From: Phocaeicola barnesiae DSM 18169 = JCM 13652
GTDB lineage: Bacteria; Bacteroidota; Bacteroidia; Bacteroidales; Bacteroidaceae
Reading direction: 5' to 3'
NCBI RefSeq assembly: GCF_000374585.1
Contig: NZ_KB894649.1
Coordinates: 150,474-214,473, forward strand
Length of the DNA: 64,000 nt
The translations under genes were made by a program, and so were the position numbers. The notes beneath the pieces were generated by a model. It did no database searches. It was not told the DNA's origin and saw only the letters and a program-made list of their open reading frames with translations. Below are positions 9,475 to 18,949 of the stretch, piece after piece. Positions within the stretch are counted from its first letter, which is position 1, and each line of letters opens with the position of its first letter.

Positions 9475-10407
9475 TTAATTAGGAATAATCAATGTGATTG
9501 CTTCGGGGGCGACAGTCACCTCTATCGGGAAATGGCGGTCCAACCAGAGACGTCCGTCCAGGCTGACCTCGGCATTCTGTGCCCGTAAAATCTTCACACA
9601 ACGGGTACGGTACGGTTTCACCGTCTTATGGTTCAGAATTCGTCCTTGCTGAAGCATCCACAGACCGGAAACCAGTTGACGCAATTCCGGACGATAAATC
9701 ACCGAAACATCAAGCCATCCGTTATACGGGACAGCGCTCGGGGTCAATCCATATCCTCTTGCACTACCGATAGCTACCGCCATGATTCTTCCCCGAATAT
9801 GTTCATCGTTTACTTTCAGATGCATCCGATGTTGTTTACGTTCGAATGCCACCAAAAACAAGGAAGACAGATACGAAATGAGCGGAATACCCCAGAAACG
9901 TTTCGTCTCATTGGTAATCAGGACAATACGAGCTCCCAGGCCCATATATACGGCATTGAGGAAATAACGGACTTCATGCTTATCGCCATCAAAATAACTG
10001 AAGACTCCTACATCTACCTTCCGTAAACGACGATTGATAATGACATCTACCGCACCTTTATAATCATCGGAGTCCAGTCCCCAGAATTTGGCAAAATCAT
10101 TGCCGATACCATTCGGGATAATGCCGAAAGCAATCTCACCCTTATCGGGTACATCCGAAGTCATGATTCCATTGACCGCATCGTTGATAGCTCCGTCACC
10201 TCCCACAATCACAATGGTCCTATATCCGTTGTTAGCCAATGTCCTGGCCAGTCTTTCTACAGACCCGAACCCTTCCGACTGGACATAATCAAACTGGACA
10301 TTCCGGCTATCCATGTAATCACGAATAGCCACCCAGCGTTTCTGAGCTTTTTTGCTTCCGGCTTTGGGGTTATAGATGATTCCCCATCTGTTTGGTTCTA
10401 CCGCCAT
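9475..10407 (-). CDS. Diacylglycerol kinase-family lipid kinase (YegS/BmrU-like)
   Basis: 310 residues. The N-terminal WGIIYNPKAGSKKAQKRW and IVIVGGDGAINDAVNGIM (~68-85) are the phosphate-binding and GGDGT-like motifs of the DAGK catalytic domain. A following IPNGIGNDFAK segment (~107) completes the nucleotide/lipid site, and a C-terminal beta domain is present. These enzymes phosphorylate diacylglycerol or related lipids at the inner membrane; the substrate here is unknown. It sits between miaA (30 bp upstream) and kdsA (5 bp downstream). Confidence 0.88.
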   Translation of the reverse strand: MAVEPNRWGIIYNPKAGSKKAQKRWVAIRDYMDSRNVQFDYVQSEGFGSVERLARTLANNGYRTIVIVGGDGAINDAVNGIMTSDVPDKGEIAFGIIPNGIGNDFAKFWGLDSDDYKGAVDVIINRRLRKVDVGVFSYFDGDKHEVRYFLNAVYMGLGARIVLITNETKRFWGIPLISYLSSLFLVAFERKQHRMHLKVNDEHIRGRIMAVAIGSARGYGLTPSAVPYNGWLDVSVIYRPELRQLVSGLWMLQQGRILNHKTVKPYRTRCVKILRAQNAEVSLDGRLWLDRHFPIEVTVAPEAITLIIPN

Positions 10408-10437
10408 AATCTAGTCATTAATGTAATGCGACTTAAG

Positions 10438-11352
10438 TTATCTGTTCAAAAGCTGTATGATTTCGGCCACCTTGTCTTCCATCGGGCGGGTAGCATCAAT
10501 CCAATGAATCGTAAAGCCTCTGCGTTCCATCCCTCTGAACCATGTCATCTGCCGTTTGGCAAACTGATGGATAGCTATTTCCAGCTGACGGAACATTTCT
10601 TCATAGGTCATTGCACCTGTCACATACAAGGTCAGGTACTTATACTCCAATCCGTAATATATCAAATCCTCAGGTACAATGCCACTATCCAGCAACGCAC
10701 GTACCTCGTCCACCATTCCCTCATCCAGACGCTGACGGAGCCTGCGCGAAATTTTCTCTCTACGCAATTCCCTGTCAATATCCACACCGATAATCAAGCT
10801 GTTCAGCTCGGGAAAGGAACGGGCATCGACCGGTTGCTGCAGGTAATATTCTTCGATTTCGATGGCACGGATAGCACGTTTTACCGTATCCACATCGGTG
10901 GAGTTATGCAATTGCTTGTAGGTAGACAGAATTTCCGTCAGTTCCGACAAGGATTTATCGCCCAACCGTTTTCTCAGCTCCGGATTCTCGGGGACCAGCA
11001 ACAGCTTATATCCCTTCAGCACAGATTCCAGGTACATGCCTGTACCACCACACAGAATCGGGAGCATCCCCCGATTTCGGATAGAATCGTATGCTGCCAG
11101 AAAATCCCGTTGGAATTCGAACACATTATATTTATAACCGGGAGGTACAATATCAATCAGGTGATACGGAATACGGTGTCCGTCCACCACATAATCAGCC
11201 AGATCTTTTCCCGTTCCCAAGTCCATCCGACAATAGACCTGACGGCTGTCTCCACTGATAATTTCTGTCCGTAGCCGTGCAGCCAATGCCGCCGCCAGCG
11301 GTGTCTTACCCGATGCCGTAGGGCCCAGAATGGTTATAAGATCATAATTCAT
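10438..11352 (-). CDS. miaA: tRNA dimethylallyltransferase
   Basis: 304 residues. MiaA transfers the dimethylallyl group to A37 of tRNAs reading UNN codons. The P-loop GPTASGKTPLAAALAARL begins at residue 10. ISGDSRQVYCRMDLGTGK (~33-50) and GTGMYLESVLKGY (~103-115) are family signatures. It is the first gene of miaA, lipid kinase, kdsA, with a TAnnTTTG box 25 bp upstream. Confidence 0.95.
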   Translation of the reverse strand: MNYDLITILGPTASGKTPLAAALAARLRTEIISGDSRQVYCRMDLGTGKDLADYVVDGHRIPYHLIDIVPPGYKYNVFEFQRDFLAAYDSIRNRGMLPILCGGTGMYLESVLKGYKLLLVPENPELRKRLGDKSLSELTEILSTYKQLHNSTDVDTVKRAIRAIEIEEYYLQQPVDARSFPELNSLIIGVDIDRELRREKISRRLRQRLDEGMVDEVRALLDSGIVPEDLIYYGLEYKYLTLYVTGAMTYEEMFRQLEIAIHQFAKRQMTWFRGMERRGFTIHWIDATRPMEDKVAEIIQLLNR

Positions 11353-11376
11353 AAGTCAGCTTATTGTTTCTATCTA

Positions 11377-11384
11377 CAAATATA
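11377..11384 (-). promoter_or_regulatory. -7 box upstream of miaA
   Basis: Minus strand TATATTTG matches TAnnTTTG, 24 bp upstream of the miaA start. The implied leader is short (~17 nt). Confidence 0.5.
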
Positions 11385-11436
11385 GGCTTTTTTCTGCACA
11401 CAGGCCGGACAAGTGAGCAAAATTATAAGAAAAGAA

Positions 11437-11473
11437 GCAAAAAAAGGGCAAGCCCGAAAGCCTGCCCTTTTCC
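11437..11473 (-). terminator. Intrinsic terminator of gap
   Basis: Minus strand AAAGGGCAGGC...GCTTGCCCTTT stem (about 11444-11472) followed by a T run (11439-11446). It lies 24 bp beyond the gap stop codon. Confidence 0.85.
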
Positions 11474-11496
11474 ATTCATATAGTTTCTAATACTGA

Positions 11497-12519
<1,023 letters not shown>

Positions 12520-12611
12520 TTAAAGGTTTTATAATAAAATTTATAAACACTAGCAATTTTCATACCAAGGAATTATAGCTCATCGCTTTCCCTATCTTTC
12601 CTATTGCGATG

Positions 12612-12619
12612 CAAAAATA
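12612..12619 (-). promoter_or_regulatory. -7 box upstream of gap
   Basis: Minus strand TATTTTTG matches TAnnTTTG, giving a ~95-nt leader for gap. No clear -33 element was seen. The rest of 12508-12778 holds no gene. Confidence 0.45.
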
Positions 12620-12778
12620 ACTATTTCTTTTGAATTCCGCTCATTAAAAGTATTAAAATTAAGAAAAAAATCATCTGCGTCCAATCCTTTTTCTTTGTAA
12701 GTATGTTTTTACCTTGTAAATACACATGACATCGAAAAAAACATTACTTTTACCCTAGAAAAAACAAGAAAGAAAACA

Positions 12779-12797
12779 ATGAAACAATGAAACAATG
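12779..12797 (+). promoter_or_regulatory. Two tandem three-codon leader ORFs overlapping the mscL start
   Basis: An 8-bp repeat places ATG codons at 12779, 12787 and 12795 in three different frames. The first two read Met-Lys-Gln-stop. Each stop overlaps the next start in an ATGA arrangement, and the third ATG is mscL. This is seen directly; whether the mini-ORFs are translated is unknown. Confidence 0.55.
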
Positions 12798-13241
12798 AAA
12801 AAGAGCAAATTCCTCCAGGACTTTAAAGCGTTTGCCATGAAAGGCAATGTAGTAGACATGGCAGTCGGTGTAATCATCGGCGGCGCATTCGGAAAAATCG
12901 TGAGTTCTGTCGTCAATGATATCATCATGCCACCGTTGGGACTACTGATTGGTGGAGTCAACTTCAAGGACTTGAAACTCGTCCTGAAACCGGCTGTTGT
13001 AGAAAATGGAGAAGAGATAGCTGCCGTTACCTTAAACTACGGCAATTTCCTTCAGAATATATTCGACTTTCTGATCATCGCCTTTTCCATCTTCCTGTTC
13101 ATCCGTGTCATGACCCGACTGATGAACAAGAAGAAAGAAGAGGCACAGGCTGCTCCTACGCCTCCGCCCGCACCTACCAAAGACCAGGTACTGCTGACGG
13201 AAATCCGTGACCTGCTGAAAAAGATGAACGAACAGAAATAA
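12795..13241 (+). CDS. mscL: Large-conductance mechanosensitive channel
   Basis: 148 residues. MscL forms a pentameric inner-membrane valve that opens under hypo-osmotic tension. The amphipathic N-terminus ([18 protein letters not shown]) leads into TM1 ([20 protein letters not shown]), which carries the glycine-rich pore lining. A periplasmic loop, TM2 ([15 protein letters not shown]) and a cytoplasmic helix ([12 protein letters not shown]) after a Pro/Ala-rich linker (APTPPPAP) follow. The start at 12795 gives the canonical N-terminus. It stands alone on the plus strand. Confidence 0.96.
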   Translation: MKKSKFLQDFKAFAMKGNVVDMAVGVIIGGAFGKIVSSVVNDIIMPPLGLLIGGVNFKDLKLVLKPAVVENGEEIAAVTLNYGNFLQNIFDFLIIAFSIFLFIRVMTRLMNKKKEEAQAAPTPPPAPTKDQVLLTEIRDLLKKMNEQK

Positions 13242-13255
13242 AGACTCATCCAACC

Positions 13256-13287
13256 GTATCGTGTATATTATAAGGTATACACGATAC
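13256..13287 (+). terminator. Hairpin after mscL
   Basis: A perfect 12-bp stem (13256-13267 with 13276-13287) with an 8-nt loop lies 15 bp after the mscL stop. No T run follows, so termination strength is uncertain; it also lies 49 bp upstream of the PNGase start. Confidence 0.55.
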
Positions 13288-13335
13288 ACTCAACTGAATC
13301 ACATGTGTATTTGACAAATCATAAAACCTTAATCC

Positions 13336-15045
13336 ATGAAGCATCTGAACGTAAAATCGTGCTGCCTGATGGTCTGCTGCCTGTTGACCGTCACAACGGC
13401 AGAAGCTGAGAACATCCGGAAAAAAGTAAAGAATGCGCCCGGAATTGAAGTGACCTACCAATCCAGTTACAAGGGGAAAGTAGCTCCCGGACAGGTATTG
13501 ATGAAAGTAATAGGAGACGAAGTGATTCTGACCTCCCTGAAACCGGAAGGAAAACCGGCTGAAGAGATTCGCGAACAGGACAAGGCTCCGGTAATCACCA
13601 ATTACATCGACTACGAGGCCTGCAAATCGTATAAACGGGCCGAACTTCCTGACGGAAGAATCATTTCGGCGGCTACTCCATTTGAATACGGAAAGGGCTT
13701 CAAAGAAGTAGGAACCGACAAAGTGCTGGGATTGGACTGCAAGATTCTACAGACCATTATCAACTCGAACACCATCCAGGTATGGTACACCACCGACATT
13801 CCGTTCCGCGGAACCCCACAGGCCAATGTAGGCGTTCCTGACGGACTCGTGCTGAAAGTAGTCCGAAACGGTGACACCGTACAGGAAGCCATCAGCATCA
13901 ATCCGGAAAAGGAAACGGGCACTTCCCTCCTGCCCACCTCTTGGGGAAATGTGATGGACAACGCCGATTACCAGTATACCCTCAATCAAAGCGGGGTAAT
14001 CACCATTCCGGTATTCAACGAGCAGACCATCTGCTTCAACGGTGCCAAGCTCCCGGACCAACTGAATGACAATGAATGCTACAGTGCCGCCGGAGGAACC
14101 GTCATCCTGAAGAAGGTAAAGCTTCCTGAATATGTAGCGAACCGTACCGTATTCGTCGAAGTATCCCAATATTCCGATGGCGACGCTTACGACCGTACAG
14201 GTTCAGTCTTTCTGATACCGACCGACAAGAAACAATCGTTCCTCGACGCCTTGCGCAACCTGAACAGCGTTCCGTCCTTCCGTTCAGACAGCACAGACTA
14301 TCACGGGCTGGTAGCAACCGAAACGTACGACACCCCGATAGAACTCATGCGGTTCTTCACCGGATTCGGTGTCCGCAGCTACAACCACAACAAAGTAATG
14401 GGTCAGGATTGGGTAGACTCTGTATTATACAAGAGTGAAGTAACCCCGCTTGTAGAGCATCTGCAAGGTGAAGCCTGGATTGGAGCCTATATCGGTAACT
14501 GGGATGCCAAAGGACACCGCCTGTCCCTGAAACTGAAATACTATCCGGACGATGAACATCGGATATACAAATCCATACCACTGTTCAATACCGTAAACTA
14601 CATGGAACAGGCCGGACAGCCCTACCCCATCTTCATGCTGAAGGATTCCCTGAAAGCGACCTTCACCCTGAAAGAACCGGTAAAGGATGCCAAGCTCTAC
14701 TATTTCACTACCGGACACGGTGGCTGGGGAAACGGTGACGAATTCAACCAGAAACCGAATACCATCTATCTGGACGGCCAGAAAGTGATTACCTTCATCC
14801 CGTGGCGTGACGATTGCGGCACTTACCGCAACTGGAATCCCTGCTCAGGCAACTTCTCAAACGGCCTGAGTTCTTCCGATTTAAGCCGCTCCAACTGGTG
14901 TCCGGGAACGGTCACCAATCCGGAATACATCTACTTGGGCGATTTGGAGGCAGGTACCCACACCATCACCGTTCAGATTCCTCAAGGAGCTCCTGAAGGA
15001 GGCAGTAACAGCTACTGGTGTATCTCCGGTACTTTGATTTATTGA
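13336..15045 (+). CDS. Secreted PNGase F-type peptide:N-glycosidase with N-terminal accessory domain
   Basis: 569 residues with a signal peptide (residues 1-~24, ending AEA). PNGase F-type enzymes cut the amide bond between Asn and the first GlcNAc of N-glycans. By eye, residues ~255-569 align with Flavobacterium PNGase F. YDRTGSVFLI gives D286 for catalytic D60, GHGGWGNGDEF gives E469 for E206, and SNWCPGTVTNP matches GWCPG. The third acidic residue, E118 (ETWLAKG), is not at the aligned position: here the text is GNWDAKGH, with Asp390 two residues later. The extra N-terminal ~230 residues fit the larger type II PNGases with a bowl-like domain. It should act in the periplasm or outside the cell. 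It has its own terminator and lies near the mannosidase PUL. Confidence 0.82.
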   Translation: MKHLNVKSCCLMVCCLLTVTTAEAENIRKKVKNAPGIEVTYQSSYKGKVAPGQVLMKVIGDEVILTSLKPEGKPAEEIREQDKAPVITNYIDYEACKSYKRAELPDGRIISAATPFEYGKGFKEVGTDKVLGLDCKILQTIINSNTIQVWYTTDIPFRGTPQANVGVPDGLVLKVVRNGDTVQEAISINPEKETGTSLLPTSWGNVMDNADYQYTLNQSGVITIPVFNEQTICFNGAKLPDQLNDNECYSAAGGTVILKKVKLPEYVANRTVFVEVSQYSDGDAYDRTGSVFLIPTDKKQSFLDALRNLNSVPSFRSDSTDYHGLVATETYDTPIELMRFFTGFGVRSYNHNKVMGQDWVDSVLYKSEVTPLVEHLQGEAWIGAYIGNWDAKGHRLSLKLKYYPDDEHRIYKSIPLFNTVNYMEQAGQPYPIFMLKDSLKATFTLKEPVKDAKLYYFTTGHGGWGNGDEFNQKPNTIYLDGQKVITFIPWRDDCGTYRNWNPCSGNFSNGLSSSDLSRSNWCPGTVTNPEYIYLGDLEAGTHTITVQIPQGAPEGGSNSYWCISGTLIY

Positions 15046-15068
15046 TTCGTCCTTCATCCAAGCAAAAG

Positions 15069-15102
15069 TCCCAGGCCTGCCAAAGAGACCTGGGATTTTT
15101 GT
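15069..15102 (+). terminator. Intrinsic terminator of the PNGase gene
   Basis: TCCCAGG...CCTGGGA stem (15069-15095) followed by TTTTTGTTT, 23 bp after the stop codon. Confidence 0.85.
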
Positions 15103-15172
15103 TTATTTACGCTTCCGCAGGACGAAGAAGCCAGAAGAAAAAACAAGCATTCTACAAACCACCAGTCCTAAC

Positions 15173-15298
15173 CCACTACACATAATATCCGACCAGGGAG
15201 ATGATGAACTTGCCATTTTGCGCGAGTATAGCATTGTGCCACAAGCATGGACGCCTTTTGCCGAAGGCATGAACAACATGTTTACCGATCGGTACTGA
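15173..15298 (+). pseudogene. Relic of an aldo/keto reductase (first fragment)
   Basis: Translated on the plus strand, 15200-15298 reads GDDELAILREYSIVPQAWTP followed by FAEGMNNMFTDRY and a stop. The segment REYSIVPQAWTPFAEG matches the part of 2,5-diketogluconate-reductase-like aldo/keto reductases after the catalytic His region. There is no start codon or upstream catalytic half, because the preceding bases run straight into the PNGase terminator. A clear gene remnant; the left boundary is approximate. Confidence 0.6.
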
Positions 15299-15384
15299 CC
15301 GGTCTGTAACGGAAAAATTCCACTTTCAGTAAAACGGGTACATACCTCCGGTTTATCGTTACGGATATTTTGCCTGTTCCACAC

Positions 15385-15392
15385 TACTTTTG
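15385..15392 (+). promoter_or_regulatory. Surviving -7 box upstream of the Tat-AKR relic
   Basis: TACTTTTG matches TAnnTTTG and sits 28 bp before the lost start codon of the relic at 15420. The promoter seems to have outlived the gene. Confidence 0.45.
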
Positions 15393-15416
15393 TATAGAGA
15401 ATAAAATCAGAAGATT

Positions 15417-16046
<630 letters not shown>

Positions 16047-16188
16047 TCTGACGCATCAGAAAAACAAGGATATCGTGTTCCTCGTCGGTCATGTGCAGAG
16101 CCTCGTTCACGCGGTAATCGAAAAAAGAATAATCCTTGATGTGATTTTCAAGAGGGAATCCATGCAGCAGGTCACCAACCCAATGATA
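16047..16188 (-). pseudogene. Relic of an AraC-family regulator (sensor-domain fragment)
   Basis: The minus strand reads YHWVGDLLHGFPLENHIKDY followed by SFFDYRVNEALHMTDEEHDI and LVFLMRQI. This aligns without gaps to FHPDFIHGTALGQEIKKYTF (and onward) in the intact AraC regulator at 35943-36848. Upstream the frame is interrupted by stops; downstream the coding abuts the 3' end of the aldo/keto reductase relic tail-to-tail. The HTH domain is absent. AraC regulators commonly sit beside Tat-AKR genes in Bacteroides, so this is probably the remains of the same module. Confidence 0.72.
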
Positions 16189-16301
16189 TGGACTATCTTC
16201 TTTTCAGAATCAGGAGTACTTGCATCAGCAAATGGTCATCAGTTACGAAAATACGGATTCTCCCTTTTCAAACATTTGTATGCCAGTGTTTTTTCCGGTC
16301 C

Positions 16302-16427
16302 GTCCGTTCATTTCGAGTCATTCGTCCGTTCGTTTTAAGTCAAATGTCCGTTCGTTTTGAATCAAACGTCCGTTCGTTTTAAGTCAAACGTCCGTTCGTT
16401 TCGAGTCATTCGTCCGTTCGTTTTAAG
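16302..16427. repeat. 22-bp direct tandem repeat, six copies
   Basis: Units begin at 16302, 16324, 16346, 16368, 16390 and 16412, an exact 22-bp period. Each starts GTCCGTTCRTTT; the second half alternates between AAGTCAAAC-like and GAGTCATTC-like forms, and the last copy is partial. Copies 3 and 4 end in CGTTT-N6-AAACG, a short inverted repeat across the unit boundary. There is no ORF and no CRISPR-like spacer. It lies between the AraC relic and the terminator shared with the PUL. Confidence 0.9.
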
Positions 16428-16468
16428 CAGGCATTCTACGATGCTACAGGCATTAGCTCTATACATAT

Positions 16469-16519
16469 AACAATAGCGGTTGTTACTATCAGCCCGATAG
16501 TAGCAGCCGCTATTGTTTT
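16469..16519. terminator. Terminator at the 3' end of the mannose PUL
   Basis: A 22-bp stem (AACAATAGCGG... with ...CCGCTATTGTT, two G-U-type mismatches) around AGCCC, flanked by T/A runs on both sides, so it may act on both strands. It lies 25 bp beyond the stop of the ROK kinase gene. Confidence 0.8.
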
Positions 16520-16544
16520 ATTGTACCTATATGCAGCAGTTGCA

Positions 16545-17513
16545 TCAGCTACCGGATGCATCCAGCCAGGCCAATGCAGCAGCTCCCAAGATAGCCGCCT
16601 CCGCATCTTTTAAAGCCGAGACCAGAATCCGAGCCGTTCCTCTATAATTTTCGAATACCTCTTTATCATAAGTCTCTTTCAGCGGATTCATCAGCAAGTC
16701 GCCGGCTTTTGTCAACCCGCCAAACAGAATAAAGGCCTCCGGGTCTGAGAACGTGGCAAAATTGGCCAGACTTTCGCCCAACAATTTCCCGGTAAACCGG
16801 AAAACCTCGTTGGCTATCCGGTCACCCTTGACAGCTGCCTCATAAACATCTTTCGAAGTTATTTCATCGACAGCCATCGACCTGAGTAAACTGGGAGCAT
16901 CATCTTTCTCCAAGAACTCAACAGCCGTACGGGCCACGCCAGTAGCCGAACAATATGCCTCCAGACATCCCTTTCTACCACACGGACACGCTCTTCCATT
17001 CTCCGGACGGATTGTTGAATGACCGAGTTCACCGGCAAAACTATTCTTACCATAGACCAGTTTGCCGTTCACTACAATACCACTACCGACTCCGGTCCCC
17101 AGGGTTATCATCATGAAATCCTTCATACCTTTGGCAGCCCCGAACAACATTTCGCCCAAAGCGGCCGCTTTGGCATCGTTCGTTATCCTGACCGGCAGAT
17201 GCATCTTCTGCTCCAGCAAATCGGTCAACGGGACAACCCCTTTCCACGGAAGATTCGTCGCGTTCTCAATGGTCCGCTTCCAATAGTTGACATCGGGAGC
17301 CCCTATACCGAAAGCATGGATTTCATGTTCACAACCGTAAGTCGAAATCAGTTTTTCGGCTTCCGAGGCACAGGTAGAGACATAATCTTCCAGAACCGGG
17401 TATGCCTGCGTCTTGAACGAAGAAGTTGCAAGTACCTTTCCCTCCCGGTCGACGATACCCAATACAGAATTTGTTCCGCCAAGGTCTAAAGCCAATACAT
17501 ATTTCTTGCTCAT
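16545..17513 (-). CDS. ROK-family sugar kinase (glucokinase-like)
   Basis: 322 residues. The opening KKYVLALDLGGTNSVLGIVD is the ASKHA phosphate-binding loop. GAGSG-like TLGTGVGSGIVVNGKLVYG (~138-156), GELGHSTIRPENG and the zinc motif CPCGRKGCLEAYCS (~175-190) define the ROK class. It should phosphorylate a hexose in the cytoplasm. Its position as last gene of the PUL, overlapping GH125 by 4 bp, suggests mannose (or glucose) set free by the mannosidases. ROK specificity cannot be fixed by eye. Confidence 0.92.
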   Translation of the reverse strand: MSKKYVLALDLGGTNSVLGIVDREGKVLATSSFKTQAYPVLEDYVSTCASEAEKLISTYGCEHEIHAFGIGAPDVNYWKRTIENATNLPWKGVVPLTDLLEQKMHLPVRITNDAKAAALGEMLFGAAKGMKDFMMITLGTGVGSGIVVNGKLVYGKNSFAGELGHSTIRPENGRACPCGRKGCLEAYCSATGVARTAVEFLEKDDAPSLLRSMAVDEITSKDVYEAAVKGDRIANEVFRFTGKLLGESLANFATFSDPEAFILFGGLTKAGDLLMNPLKETYDKEVFENYRGTARILVSALKDAEAAILGAAALAWLDASGS

Positions 17514-18934
17514 AATGCAGATTTTAAGATATCCGGATGTTCCTTGTAGATTTTCACTATCAGTTCACCGAACAGCGTATTCGTCCAGGCGAACCACGAA
17601 CGGGTAAATTTAGTCGGGTCATCCACATGGAAGGATTCATGCATGAAACCTGTATCTGCATCGGTATTCTTCAGCAACGTAACACAACGCCTGATTTCCT
17701 CCTTATCGGTCGATGTAAGAGCCTTCATGATGATGCTCATCGGCCAGGCGTAATCCAGTCCTACATGAGGGCCCCCTACCCCTTCGCCAGCCTTTCCTTT
17801 GAAGAAATACGGATTATTATCGCTCCAAATGAATTTACGGGTATTCAGGTATAACGAGTCGTCCTGTGAACAATAGCCCAGATAAGGTGCTCCCAACAGA
17901 CTGGGGACATTGGCATCGTCCATACAGAGGCTGTTACCGTAACCATCCACCTCGAATGCATAAATCCTTCCGGCTACCGGATGATTTACCACACCATATT
18001 TCTTGATAGCCTCATCCACCTCGTCTGCCAGTTGCAGGCACTCCTGCGCAAACTCCTTGTTCCCATAAACCTTGGTTTCGATTTCGGCCAATTGTCTGAG
18101 CGAAACAACCGCAAACATGTTCGAAGGTATCAGGAATCCGTACTGGGTAGCATCATCCGAAGGACGGAAAGCTGAATAAATCAGTCCTACCGGCTTTACC
18201 GGTGCTCCGAATCCGCCGTTAATCTGTGAATCCGTCGGCCGGTCACAATCCCTGGTAAAGCTGTAAGGACCCAATCCATCTTTCCGCTGTTGTTCCTTGA
18301 AGGTCTGTACCACCAGTTTCATGGCATCGTGCCATACAGCATCGAAGACGGAGCTGTCACCCGTAATCAGCCAATAATGATAGGCCACACGGATGGGATA
18401 ACACAACGAGTCGATTTCCCATTTCCGTTCATGCAGTTCCTTCACCATGTGCTGTGTATTGTCGGTTTCCCAATAACTCCCCAAAGGTCCGTCATTGAAA
18501 GCATTGGCATACGGGTCAATCAGAATACACTGGGCCTGCCTGTTAATCAGGCCGATAACCAGATTCTGAAGATTCTTGTCCTCTTTCAGCAATTGCAGAT
18601 AAGGCCATACCTGGGCCGAAGAATCCCGCAGCCACATGGCATGGATATCGCCGGTAATGACAAACGTGTCCGGTTTATCCCCCTTCATACGAAACTCCAC
18701 CGTCGTATCCAACGTATTCGGGAAACAATTTTCAAACATCCACCTCAGCTTGGGGTCACTGATGGCATCCCTTACTTCTACAATCATTTTCTCTACAGCT
18801 TCTGAGCTGAAGTTACGCTTTGCTATTTCGGGACGTTTGGACTCATAAGAAGTCTGTGCATAGGTCTCCGTATATCCCGAACATGCCAGCAACAGAGCCA
18901 TTGCCGAAACGCCTAAAAACTTATTGCTTATCAT
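17510..18934 (-). CDS. GH125 exo-alpha-1,6-mannosidase-like lipoprotein
   Basis: 474 residues. The N-terminus MISNKFLGVSAMALLLACSG has a lipobox (LLLAC), so the mature protein is lipid-anchored. The (alpha/alpha)6 fold shows GH125 landmarks: KPDTFVITGDIHAMWLRDSS (~90-108), LGSYWETDNTQHMVKELHER, GLGPYSFTRDCDRPTD (~220-235) and GGPHVGLDYAWPMSIIMKAL. Characterised GH125 enzymes remove non-reducing alpha-1,6-mannose by inversion. It is 15 bp after the GH63-like gene and overlaps the ROK gene (ATGA-type, 4 bp), so it is surely co-transcribed. Confidence 0.93.
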   Translation of the reverse strand: MISNKFLGVSAMALLLACSGYTETYAQTSYESKRPEIAKRNFSSEAVEKMIVEVRDAISDPKLRWMFENCFPNTLDTTVEFRMKGDKPDTFVITGDIHAMWLRDSSAQVWPYLQLLKEDKNLQNLVIGLINRQAQCILIDPYANAFNDGPLGSYWETDNTQHMVKELHERKWEIDSLCYPIRVAYHYWLITGDSSVFDAVWHDAMKLVVQTFKEQQRKDGLGPYSFTRDCDRPTDSQINGGFGAPVKPVGLIYSAFRPSDDATQYGFLIPSNMFAVVSLRQLAEIETKVYGNKEFAQECLQLADEVDEAIKKYGVVNHPVAGRIYAFEVDGYGNSLCMDDANVPSLLGAPYLGYCSQDDSLYLNTRKFIWSDNNPYFFKGKAGEGVGGPHVGLDYAWPMSIIMKALTSTDKEEIRRCVTLLKNTDADTGFMHESFHVDDPTKFTRSWFAWTNTLFGELIVKIYKEHPDILKSAL

Positions 18935-18949
18935 CGTTCACCCTTTCCT

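Noticed and set aside
13336..15045. PNGase gene as part of the mannose PUL operon
   Set aside because: It is on the opposite strand with its own terminator and separated by 1.5 kb of relics; a functional link is possible, an operon link is not.
15103..15384. 93-residue minus-strand ORF after the PNGase gene
   Set aside because: It covers the PNGase terminator and the antisense of an aldo/keto reductase remnant; the plus strand gives the meaningful reading.
16302..16427. CRISPR array
   Set aside because: The 22-bp units are directly adjacent with no unique spacers, no leader and no cas genes.
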